A DNA stretch of 22,110 nucleotides from Temnopleurus reevesii (Eukaryota > Echinodermata > Echinoidea > Temnopleuroida > Temnopleuridae). The stretch lies in contig BQKZ01000128.1 in the NCBI GenBank assembly GCA_036244855.1, positions 208,792 through 230,901 of the forward strand. Reading direction: 5' to 3'. A program made the translations under genes and the position numbers. Positions within the stretch are counted from its first letter, which is position 1. Each line of letters opens with the position of its first letter. The notes beneath the pieces are model-generated. The model searched no databases. It saw only the letters and a list, made by a program, of their open reading frames with translations, and had not been told where the DNA came from. Below, piece after piece: positions 9,617-18,107 of this stretch.

Positions 9617-9792
9617 CAGTCTAACCTCATTATAACAAGGTCCTTGGGACCAGAGAAATTACATCTTTATAAATTGAAACCTTGTTATACCGGGGCCAAA
9701 TACAATAAAATACAAACCGATGGGACCAGGAAAATTACCTTGTTATAACAAGAGCTTATTATATCAGTGCTCTTTATAACGAGATTTGACTG
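9617..9792. mobile_element. pogo/Tigger-like MITE flanked by a TA target duplication
   Basis: The element starts CAGTCTAACCTCATTATAA and ends TTATAACGAGATTTGACTG, which are inverted repeats, with TA immediately outside each end (9615-9616 and 9793-9794). Termini of the form CAGT...AACCTC and a TA duplication are established traits of the pogo/Tigger branch of Tc1/mariner. The 176-base interior repeats CTTGTTATA and GGGACCAG motifs but encodes no transposase, so it would depend on one supplied elsewhere. It lies in the 7.5 kb intron. Confidence 0.8.
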
Positions 9793-9892
9793 TACTATCA
9801 TTATTGAAAAAAATGTTTAAAAACTTGATATGTACTTTTTTGGTCAGAAGAAACAAAGATATGAGAATTCTTAATCTACAACTTCAATCAAC

Positions 9893-10010
9893 AGTAAAAA
9901 TGTAATCAAAGATAAATATTCACAAATCAAAGAGAAAACATTTTACGTAACTACTGTTTATTATATGTACATTTAAAGGAAATGCGTGCTGTCCCTAAAG
10001 ATCCCACAAC
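9893..10010 (+). repeat. Degenerate long-period repeat, copy 2 (poor)
   Basis: ATGTAATCAAAGATAAAT, AATCAAAGAGAAAAC and GCTGTCCCTAAAGATCCC correspond to parts of 9246-9430 and 10025-10190 in the same orientation. Divergence is high, so the borders are approximate. Confidence 0.4.
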
Positions 10011-10024
10011 TGAACTTCTTCTAA

Positions 10025-10176
10025 AACTTCTTCAAAGTTAAACATCTACAGATTAAGAAGAAAACCTTCCTTGAATACTGGTTGTTATGTCAGGAAATGT
10101 ACCCTGTCCCCAAAGGTTTCCCCCTAGCCTGGCACACGGCGCCCTCTGAAAGGTCACAGCAGCTGTACTAATTCGC
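10025..10176 (+). repeat. Degenerate long-period repeat, copy 3, abutting the satellite
   Basis: This is the direct-orientation partner of 9246-9430. It shares the ATTAAGAAGAAAACCTTCC-like start and the CCCCAAAGGTTTCCCCCTAG and CTGGCACACGG blocks. It runs directly into the first unit of the satellite array. Confidence 0.55.
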
Positions 10177-11212
10177 AACACCCAAACCTAATATTGAGGC
10201 CGATTCACCTCATTTCCTTTCGCTCCCAAAGTCCTGGACCCCGACTTTAGCTGTTATATGTACACACACATGTTCCTTTTTGTCATATACTGACATAGGC
10301 TAGGGCTAGATAAAGGTGTATGTATAGTTTAAGGATTATGTAAGGAAAATAAAAAACAAAGTTTTACTCGACATATTCACGACACCCAAACCTAATATTG
10401 AGGCCGATTCACCTCATTTCCTTTCGCTCCCAAATTCCTGGACCCCCAATTTCAGCTGTTACATGTACACACACTTGTTCTTTTTTGTCATGTACTGACA
10501 TATGATAATAAATCAAGGTTTATGCATAGTTTGCAGTTTTGATTATGTAAGGAAAAGGAAAAATAAGTTTCGCTGGACATATTCACGACACCCAAACCTA
10601 ATATTGAGGCCGATTCACCTCATTTCCTTTCGCTCCCAAAGCCCTGGACCCCGACTTCAGCTGTTAGATTACACGCACACATGCTCTCTTTTTGTCATGT
10701 ACTGACAGATGGTAAGGGCTAAGTCAAGGTGTATGCATAGTTAGTTTAAGGATTGTGTAAGGAAAACGAAAATAAAGTTTCATTTGACATATTCACGACA
10801 CCCAAACCTAATATTGAGGCCGATTCACCTCATTTCCTTTCGCTCCCAAAGCCATGGACCCCGACTTCAGCTGTTAGATGCACGCACACATGCTCTTTTT
10901 TTGTCATGTACTGACACATGGTAAGGGCTAAGTCAAGGTGTATGGATAGTTAGTTTAAGGATTATGTAAGGAAAACGAAAAATAAAGTTTCATTTGACAT
11001 ATTTGCAACACTCAAGCTTAATATTGAGGCCGATTCACCTCATTTCCTTTCGCTCCCAAAGTCCTGGACCCCAACCTTTAGCTGTTGCATACACACACAT
11101 TTTATGTTTGGTCATATACTGACAGTGACATATGTTAAAGCTATGTTTGTGTAGTCTACAATTTTGATTGTGTAAGAAAAATCGAAGAAAAGAATTTCAA
11201 TAGCCAAACCTA
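10177..11212 (+). repeat. Tandem satellite, period 204-210 bp, five full units
   Basis: The landmark CCGATTCACCTC begins at 10200, 10404, 10610, 10820 and 11030, giving periods of 204, 206, 210 and 210. Each unit holds CCTAATATTGAGGCCGATTC, CATTTCCTTTCGCTCCCAAA, GTCATGTACTGACA and a GTAAGGAAAA(T/C) block before the next CACCCAAACC. A truncated sixth start (AGCCAAACCTAAT) sits near 11200. The core from CCTAATATTG to CTCCCAAA is almost unchanged between units while the remainder varies. No unit encodes a protein. The array is intronic. Confidence 0.92.
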
Positions 11213-11546
11213 ATCGCAGTATGGTTTTCATCTTTTAAAGTTTTCAGCTCATATCGTTGATCATACCATAGGCAGAGGTGCCATTTCTTGATATCAGGAA
11301 CTTGTCATGGTCATTTCAGGAAACTTAGATTGTCACGCAGTGACATCTCTAGATAGGCACAGTATAGCATACGATATCATATCACAATCATTATATCAAA
11401 TGTAAACACCTAGTCCATTTACTACTCGGTGTCAAACGAAAATTTGAAACTTCTTCATTGTTTGCATCTAAAAAGGATGAGCTTATATTGATACAACTGA
11501 ACTTGATGCAACGGAAGAAAAATGATACAAATTATAACAAAACAGG
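11213..11546. other. Intronic sequence, no gene
   Basis: No gene recognised. GCAGAGGTGCC at 11272 and GTGACATCTCT at 11340 weakly resemble the termini of the element at 7294-7480, but the match is too poor to call. Confidence 0.4.
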
Positions 11547-11670
11547 GGCCTGTAACATAAAAGATGCAATTAAACTTACGATAAATATTAATTGCAAGTC
11601 TATGGCGAAATGTGTATCAAAGAGATGCAATCAATTGCAAAATTAATCATATCTCTTTATGTTACAGGCC
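11547..11670. mobile_element. MITE with 15-bp exact inverted termini
   Basis: Both ends read inward GGCCTGTAACATAAA without mismatch and weaker pairing continues beyond. The 124-base element contains AGTCTATGGC in its interior, shared with 7611-7720. The 62-codon open frame at 11458-11646 is a by-product of the A-rich element. The superfamily is not assigned. Confidence 0.7.
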
Positions 11671-13159
11671 GCAGGAGTGTGAAGTTTGTGGAATACTGCT
11701 CCTCAAGTGAATTTCTGAATGGTGAAGCCAGTACATGTTTTTGTGAAGAATTTTGAATCGGCAATATCTATGACCCATTTATTCCCATTATCATGATTCT
11801 TGAGTAAAGATAAAACAAGGTATACCGAGATTGCAGCTACAATACACTAATGTTCTGTCATTTGAATTGATTGTTGGTATACATAATATTTTGAAAGGGA
11901 TATCAACAGTTTCAGAATATGCATGATCAAGATTAAAATGTGAACAGCTGAGCCAAATGTTATCTCAGGAGAGAATGCATATGTATGTATGGTTTTCTTT
12001 CTCTCATGAGGAAATACTGTATTTGGTTCCACTGTTTAGTGATTTACATTTTAATGTTATCCTCATGCATGTTACGAAACTGGTGACATAGATCTCTGAA
12101 AATACATGTAGTGCATACCAATCTTTTTTTTCTGGGGAGTTTTAGAATTCGAAATTTTTAATCAAACCAAAGCATCGAAGGCAACGCCATGATTATTCAT
12201 GCCACATTTTTAGTGCTCCTTCCCTAGAAAGTGGTGCCAGAGCCATAGTTTCCCTATTTTATATTCATCAATTAAAAATGTTTTATAATAAATCTGATAG
12301 AAGTTGGAACACTCAACCCATTAGCAGATGAAGGCGTCTCTTTTTCCATTGTTCATCATGGAATACATCTTAATGTTTGATGCAATTGTGTGGAACATAA
12401 CAAAAGTAGCATAAAAAATCTTTCAATAGTTAGCAAAGAACCCATTACATCAAGAGAAAATTATTGAGCTGATTATGGCACGTCAAAGCTTGGGCGTAAT
12501 CGGCAACACATAATCTCTCGGTATTACGGAAGAGATCAACGGTATTTACGTATTTCGTGTTGCAGTGGTGCTTCCTACAACATGGAACTCTATGAGCTTG
12601 GAGCTTGAAATTTTAATGCTCGTCAAACTTGTCAGTTTTATATAAGCATCTCGATGGGTTTGCCACCATGACCCGAAAAGGGTTTACACTTTGTAGCAAG
12701 TAATTATATAAAAATGATACAATTTTGAATAAAATTGATGAAATATATCATGTTTCATGTTTATGCTCCATATAGATGCTGCTAAAGAATCATACATAAT
12801 TAAAAGAAGTACAGGCGTTCATAGGAGCTGGTATTTAATGAAATCCAGATAATAACAATATAAATATCATAAATAGATGAATAGATGAATCTATGGGTGT
12901 TTTTTGCATCTAACAATTGTGCATTTCTTGAGGATATGGCGTTCCTGAAATAAGATGCCTGCAAAAACAGGTACCTTCCCATGTTCGAATGTTAATGGAG
13001 ATATGGCCATTTGGAGGCCTACAGTAGAAGTGAGTTACAGTTTACAATTAAACTCTCATTCATATAAATTTTGAAAAGTTTTATGGGTACTAAATTCCTT
13101 GTTTGAATAAATTCTGCTATGAAGCTGTAAGGAGCATATAAAGATTGTCGGCCAATTAA
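11671..13159. other. Intronic AT-rich sequence, nothing recognised
   Basis: No domain-bearing exon was seen. A modest imperfect palindrome at about 12506-12567 pairs GCAACAC with GTGTTGC and, inside it, ATCTCT with AGAGAT. Short open frames on the minus strand show no motif. Confidence 0.45.
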
Positions 13160-13334
13160 GACTTAGGAGGTGTTGTTCAAAATCAACTGCTACTTTGCAA
13201 ATTGTAGCGCGCATTTTCATTCGCGCATGGTATGCGCATTTAACGCACATGAAACAATGATTTGGATTGGCATGTTCTGATCAACCGCAACTTGTGATCA
13301 ATTGCAGCTTTTGAACAACACCTCCCTTAGTGTC
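13160..13334. mobile_element. MITE copy 1 with GGTGTTGTTCAAAA termini (family shared with 16598-16762)
   Basis: The left end ACTTAGGAGGTGTTGTTCAA and the right end TTGAACAACACCTCCCTTAG are inverted repeats. The interior has CGCGCATTTTCATTCGCGCA and GGTATGCGCAT, a CpG-rich core unusual in this AT-rich window. The copy at 16598-16762 has the same ends and core in the same orientation. No protein is encoded. I infer a non-autonomous DNA transposon. Confidence 0.75.
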
Positions 13335-14736
13335 TACAAAAAAAGAAGAAATAAGCAAAAAAGATGTAGCACTACTGAAGAATATTCAGTAGACTTGAGT
13401 TCATTCAAAACTTAAGAAATTCTCCCTAGCAATGCATATTTGTTGAGTATCCATGCCAGGCCGGAGGCATCTTCATGTGACCCCCTTTCAAGAAGGAAGG
13501 AGAGTAGGAACCTGAATTAATGGCTGATGTAAAGGAAGGAATAGGAGGAAGAAGAGTTGGGATGGGGAGGAAGGGGGTTGTTTAATGAGAGAGGGACATA
13601 GGGGTGGGTGTGATATGTACTGGGAATATGTATGAACTTGCTTGGTAGGATTCCTTGACTTAAAATTTAAGGTTTTTCTCTTAAAACAAGACTAAAAATA
13701 CATTTAGATTGATCATACTTCCATGTGTGTTTTCGGAAGTTTTCTTGGAGACTTCATTTTGCTCTTGAAATAAACTTTCACCTTTAAATGTGGACAAAGA
13801 TGTATATGTTGGAATGCATAGCACAATGTGCATCTTGAAATCATGCATGTACAATTAAACCTAAATACAGGGGGAACACAAAGAAAAAGTGCCACTGTTG
13901 ACATGTGGCTTCTATAGAAGGTTCTATAGCATATATTTTTTATTTTGATGAAAGATGGAGGCAATTCAATAAATATGAACAGGTTGTCACTATTTGCGGG
14001 TGGTTATTATGAATATTAAGACAGTTTTTACTGTCAATTTGTATCTTTTCCGTAATTTGATTCTGATACAGTTTATATGCACATTGCCAATAAGTGCAAC
14101 TTAGTTATATGTCAGGTTTAAAATTGTATAAGGTAATTGAACCACTTTGACAATGACTGTGTTACTTATTTATTTTTATGTTGAGACAACAATGTCAGCT
14201 ATTTTTTCCATCAGGCCAAATCGAGTGCCTCAATCTGTATTTTTAATGGTGATTTTAAAGTTTTGTTTTATTTTAGTAACTTTTTTTCCGAAATTGCAAA
14301 GCCATTCAAACTCTGTTAATCACAGTAAATAAGATAACAAAGTTGGCAATATTGATTCAGATGTCAATATCAAAATGACATTTGTTGGAGTAATGGTATA
14401 CACTAAAAGATAGTAATTCCACCTTCTCACTTTTTCATATAATCACAAAGCAGAATGTTAAAGCAAAGTGTAAGGCATAAAGATTTTCCTTACAAATGTC
14501 TGCATAAAGGTTAAAGGTAAAGATGCTTGCGGGTTAGTTGATATCTTGTTAAATAATGCAAGGCAATCGATACGAGCTTGAGGAAGATGTAAACCCTCTA
14601 GATTTTTCCAAGAAATCAATTGATGCAGGCCGTTTCAAATGCAATCAATCCAACAGTGCCATATCGGCTTTTCGCCATCATTGAAATCAAACCATATTTC
14701 AACATATTTCTTCTCTTTGGATGTTTTCCTCTCCAG
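13335..14736. other. Intronic sequence, no gene; a purine-rich patch near 13485-13615
   Basis: A G/A-rich patch (AAGAAGGAAGGAGAG, GGGATGGGGAGGAAGGGGG) occupies about 13485-13615. The rest is AT-rich without repeats that I recognise. The final bases (ATGTTTTCCTCTCCAG) form a strong acceptor for the first FN3 exon. Confidence 0.5.
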
Positions 14737-14845
14737 AACCCATCCCGCCAGGTGAACCTCGAGCTCTGAAGATAAACAGTACATTCCTCGTCTTAAGCTG
14801 GTTGCCTAGCGACGGACCCGTCTCCAACTACTCCATCAGCATCAG
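14737..14845 (+). CDS. Exon: N-terminal half of fibronectin type III domain 1
   Basis: The exon lies between the strong acceptor TTTTCCTCTCCAG and the donor ATCAG|GTGAGA. It enters in phase 1 and leaves in phase 2, with 109 bases. With the carried-over G it reads EPIPPGEPRALKINSTFLVL and then SWLPSDGPVSNYSISIR. This fits FN3 strands A to C: the Pro-rich start, the strand B tryptophan in LSW, and the strand C tyrosine in NYSI. Mid-domain phase 2 introns are common in FN3 repeats. NST and NYS are sequons. Because the exon has unequal phases it cannot be skipped, and it cannot be used together with its copy at 15214-15322, without breaking the frame. It joins in frame to 17227-17405, which supplies the rest of the domain. 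Confidence 0.92.
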
Positions 14846-15213
14846 GTGAGAAAAAAAACCTTGCAGATTACTTTTTTTCCTAGTTTTTCATGGTTGATAT
14901 TGAGACCGAGATTGGATGAAATGTAAGAAATATTTTCAAGGTATTTTTTCATGAACGTTTTCCCTCTCGGTCCACTATGTTAGGGTTTGTATTTTTGGGA
15001 TGGGGGCAGACTCATTTTTTTGGATGGAGTATAATTGGTTTGATATGGTCTTGATGGTAACATTCCTCTAAAATTATAGAAAATTATTGCTATGGGAATT
15101 TGTTCGAGCTTGCAATACACTATCATCTCACATTTTTAAAGCTATAATTAATTAAGGGACATAGCACCAAGAAAAGAAGGTGATTTAGCTAGAAACAATT
15201 TTGCTAAGATCAG

Positions 15214-15322
15214 AACCCATCCCGCCATGTGAGCCTCGAGCTTTGAAGATAAACAGTACATTCCTGGTCTTAAGCTGGTTGCCTAGCGACGGACCCGTCT
15301 CCAACTACTCCATCAGTATCAG
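15214..15322 (+). CDS. Tandem copy of the FN3 exon; candidate mutually exclusive exon
   Basis: The copy has the same 109-base length and phases (1 in, 2 out) as 14737-14845, starting 477 bases later. Only five bases differ; four changes are synonymous (GAA/GAG, CTG/TTG, CTC/CTG, AGC/AGT) and one changes Gly to Cys in PIPPG/PIPPC. The donor ATCAG|GTGAGA is kept. The acceptor ends in CAG, but the preceding TTTTGCTAAGAT is a weak pyrimidine tract and does not resemble the strong tract before the first copy, so the duplication breakpoint lies at or near the exon start. The following introns are alignable (TTGATGG(T/G)AACATTCCT in both) but much diverged. It may be a functional alternative exon, or a recent or gene-converted copy that is rarely spliced. 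Confidence 0.6.
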
Positions 15323-15345
15323 GTGAGAAGAAGCCCAAGATGACA

Positions 15346-15620
15346 TTTCCCCTACTTTTTTTTGTGTTTTTGTGGGTGATTTTATGATTGAGTTTGGGTG
15401 AGGTGTAAGAACAGTAAGATATTTTCAAGTTATGATTTTGTTTCCCCTTAAAAAAAATATTGTAAGGTTGTTTTTTTTTCGTGGGGGGGGGGGCTGAATT
15501 TTTTCTTTTTTGATGAAGCTTTTGGTTTGGTATAGTCTTGATGGGAACATTCCTAAAGGTATGACATTACCACATGTTTTTGCCCAAGAGTTTGTTTCAA
15601 TGAAGGCATCAAGTATTCTT
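15346..15620 (+). repeat. Diverged second copy of the intron following the FN3 exon
   Basis: Landmarks such as GAGTTTGGGTGAGGTGTAAG, ATATTTTCAAG, TTGGTATAGTCTTGATGG and GAACATTCCT correspond in order to those in 14870-15100. The 477-base tandem duplication therefore includes exon plus intron. This intronic copy differs by many substitutions and indels, including a T-run and a G11 run at 15483-15493. Confidence 0.65.
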
Positions 15621-16218
15621 TGTTTAGGAAGCAGCACTTCTCAGAATTTGAAGCTGGTGTACAAACCCTTAGCTGTAGTGTGAATGTAGAAACAATTAAT
15701 ATAATAATAATAATAATTAGATTTACACTCCCCTATATAGCGCAGTCACTATATGGATATACTCTACTGGTTAAACAGGTTGCTTTTATTTCTTTTTGTT
15801 GCAATAATCCTCAAAATACTCCAGGTCTGGCCTCTCTCTTTCTATTCTGCCTCTGTTCATTACCCAACTTTTTAACCAAATGATGCACTTGTTGCCATGG
15901 AAACAGCCCAAAGGCCTGTAGATGAATGCATCACTTTCAAAGGCGAAAGTTGTCTTACAAGTCAAGTACTCCTCGTACCCAGAAACGGATATCATTTTAC
16001 TTTTCTTGTATTTAATCAGATTACCTATACATGTCCGCCTGGTGGGAAATAGATGATACAATATAAAATGGCTGCCAGTCACAATTGGGTGATTAGAAAG
16101 ATGGAACTTGTGGGGCCTTCCATGGCCTCTTGAGGTACAATTTGTATTCCATCAATATTTTGCAGTAGTTTTTTGTAATAAGAAAATGAATCTTCCTTCC
16201 GAACCACCTAAACACATT
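15621..16218. other. Intronic sequence with an AAT microsatellite; no gene recognised
   Basis: An (ATA)n/(AAT)n stretch at about 15697-15718 precedes ATTTACACTCCCCTATATAG and a CGCAGTCACTATATGG motif. From general knowledge, AAT repeats beside a TATATAGCGC box are a common dispersed-repeat signature in marine invertebrate genomes. Open frames of 87 and 98 codons on opposite strands overlap here and have no recognised motif. Confidence 0.4.
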
Positions 16219-16530
16219 GGCCCGTATTCCGATAGCGAGGTTTAAGTTAACCCTGGTCTAAATCTGTAGTTTAAGTATGGGTCGCCAAAAGTCTCAAAAC
16301 TTTATTTACAATGAATAATTCTTATGTTAACTGCTCTCTTTTCCCATGCTCTAATAATGTACAAAACTGTTGAAGTTTTTATTTCGAGACAGTTTTAAAT
16401 ACTATGAGTGCCAAATGTGCTGGTAAAGTAAACATCGACTGCTATAGATTCAAGCCTCTTTTGGCTTCCCATACTTAAACCACATATTTAGACCAGGGTT
16501 AACTTAAATCTCGCTATCGGAATACGGGCC
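16219..16530. mobile_element. Young MITE with 73-bp terminal inverted repeats
   Basis: The arms at 16219-16291 and 16458-16530 are inverted repeats with five mismatches over 73 bases, starting GGCCCGTATTCCGATAGCGA. ATT flanks both sides and could be a 3-bp target duplication. The 312-base element has no coding capacity. The near-identity of the arms suggests recent activity. Such termini would fit a Harbinger/ISL2EU-like group, but that assignment is a guess. Confidence 0.88.
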
Positions 16531-16597
16531 ATTGACTATGGTTTCAAAATGATCCAAAGTTTCAGTCCCTATAATAATGTGACATTATTAACAATAA

Positions 16598-16762
16598 TGG
16601 GGTTTTGCTCAAAATCAACTGCAAATCAACTGCAACTTTGCACATTGTAACGCGCATTTTCATTCGCGCACGGTATGCGCATTCAACAAGACGCACGTGA
16701 ACAATGATTTTGATTGGCGCATTCCGATCAACTGCAACTTTTGAACAACACCCCCTAAGTGT
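16598..16762. mobile_element. MITE copy 2 of the GGTGTTGTTCAAAA family
   Basis: GGGGTTTTGCTCAAAATCAA at the left and TTTTGAACAACACCCCCTAA at the right are inverted repeats. The core AACGCGCATTTTCATTCGCG and GGTATGCGCAT matches 13160-13334 in the same orientation. It carries a short local duplication (AAATCAACTGC twice) and an AAGACGCACG segment absent from the other copy. Confidence 0.75.
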
Positions 16763-16809
16763 CCTAGTAGAATATCTTCTACTTTCTTGTCTTTTCCTTT
16801 AAGGTTTTT

Positions 16810-16990
16810 GGTTTCAATCTCTCCAAGTGTATTTCTTCAGCAATGAATTCTTCAAACCGTGGTCAATGAAATCCCATGGACCAAGGTTTCGGGATGATAC
16901 AAAGTTTTAATGAATATCATGAAGCATAAGTGTATTTAAATTGATGTTGGTTTCAATCTCTCCAAGTATATTATTTAGCAATAAATTCTT
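16810..16990 (+). repeat. Direct repeat pair of about 44 bp, 139 bp apart
   Basis: GGTTTCAATCTCTCCAAGT begins at 16810 and again at 16949. Both are followed by the related GTATTTCTTCAGCAATGAAT and ATATTATTTAGCAATAAAT, then TCTTC. It is intronic and has no coding significance that I can see. Confidence 0.65.
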
Positions 16991-17226
16991 CTCTATTGTG
17001 CTGCACTTGATCCAGGTGAGAGAAATGAGCATAGCAGGAAGGAATTCTTCAAAATGTGCAGCACTGTGATGGCGGCCATGCGAAAGCCAGATATGTTTAT
17101 AAAGGCAAGCTTCTAGTGCCTCGAGTACTGATAAAATTGATCAATGCTTGAATAGCAAGCATGAAGTGTATGATTATGATTATTATGATTATTCTCAGAT
17201 TTTTTAAAAATAAAATTTAATTTCAG

Positions 17227-17405
17227 GAAAGGGAACTACACCTCTCAATGGACCCTAGCAGAAAACCAGCCTGGCGCAAGTTCGGAATACACAGTGAAAA
17301 ACCTGATGCCCTATGAGTTCTACCAATTCCACGTGAGGGCGTACTTCACTACGGGTTATTACAAGGATAGTCCCGTGTCCCAGCTCATCCGCACAGCACA
17401 AGGGA
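17227..17405 (+). CDS. Exon: C-terminal half of fibronectin type III domain 1
   Basis: The exon lies between the acceptor AATTTAATTTCAG and the donor CAAGGGA|GTAAGT. It enters in phase 2 and leaves in phase 1, with 179 bases. It completes the domain begun at 14737-14845: KGNYTSQWTLAENQPG, then SEYTVKNLMPYEFYQFHVRA, then YKDSPVSQLIRTAQGK. The L-x-P-x-x-x-Y-x-F-x-V-R-A stretch is the FN3 strand E-F tyrosine corner, and SPVS...RTA is strand G. NYT is a sequon. Trp and Tyr spacing give a domain of about 95 residues, normal for FN3. The unusual donor (no G at position -1) is compensated by a consensus GTAAGT. The phase 1 exit fits the next FN3 exon. Confidence 0.92.
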
Positions 17406-17487
17406 GTAAGTACGGAAGGGATTGACATTATGATCAATTGTGAACAATCTACAAGATTTATCTTTGAATGTTACACTTGATTGGGGG

Positions 17488-17547
17488 GTATCAAAATCTG
17501 ATGCCATATGAGTTCTATCAGTTCGATGTGAGGGCCGCACATCATAA
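17488..17547 (+). pseudogene. Partial tandem copy of the 3' region of the FN3 exon
   Basis: The sequence from about 17490 repeats the tyrosine-corner part of 17227-17405, 195 bases downstream: in the same frame it reads NLMPYEFYQFDVRAAHHK. In the aligned core most differences are synonymous (CCC/CCA, TAC/TAT, CAA/CAG, GCG/GCC), with His to Asp once. A consensus donor GTGAGT follows at 17548, as after the parent exon. There is no acceptor or pyrimidine tract before it and the copy is short, so I call it an exon relic. Confidence 0.7.
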
Positions 17548-17548
17548 G

Positions 17549-18107
17549 TGAGTAAGGAAGAAAAGGATTGATATTGGCTGTAAGTAGTCCTCGGCTCATA
17601 ACATGGATTTTTTTTATTGGAGGGGAGGGGGAATGGTTCGACACTTCAGCAAATAGACCAATCCCGGTTCATTCTGTTGACTCCTGAGGTCCTGAACTAT
17701 ATTATTTTAAATGACAAGCGAACCCTTTTTGATGTGTTAATCTGACCCTAGTTGATTGCAGACAGCAGGTTTAATTTAAATCTTTGAGCCCCTAGTTATA
17801 CTTTTTTATCCTGTGCCTTGAAATGTACCACAGATTGCTATACATCATGGTACCATTTACTGAGGATCACATCCGTTATCCAATATGAAGACAGGAAAGC
17901 ATTATTTTACAATAGCACTGCATTCCCCAAGTGAATTTTGTATTTTGTGAGAGAAAGTGAATAAAAAGATTCATTTTTTCTTCGTTTTTTTTTTTTAAAT
18001 GTCACAGAGAGGAATGGAGAGGGACAAATAATATGGTTCAGGTGTTATTGGGATAATTATGACTCAAAATATCCACCCCATTTATGAGCCTTTCTCTTGA
18101 TTTTCAG
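17549..18107. other. Intronic sequence, nothing recognised
   Basis: No gene was seen. A T10-T12 run lies near 17985. The last bases (CTTTCTCTTGATTTTCAG) form the acceptor of the next exon. Confidence 0.5.

Noticed and set aside
11272..11351. Possible copy of the 7294-7480 MITE (GCAGAGGTGCC ... GACATCTCT)
   Set aside because: Only the outer few bases resemble the termini; the interior does not match.
12506..12567. Imperfect palindrome GCAACAC ... GTGTTGC with inner ATCTCT ... AGAGAT
   Set aside because: Arms are only 6-7 bases and interrupted; no RNA family is suggested.
15620..16082. Overlapping open frames of 87 (+) and 98 (-) codons
   Set aside because: Opposite-strand overlap, no recognised motif and no splice support; the region holds an AAT microsatellite and dispersed-repeat sequence.
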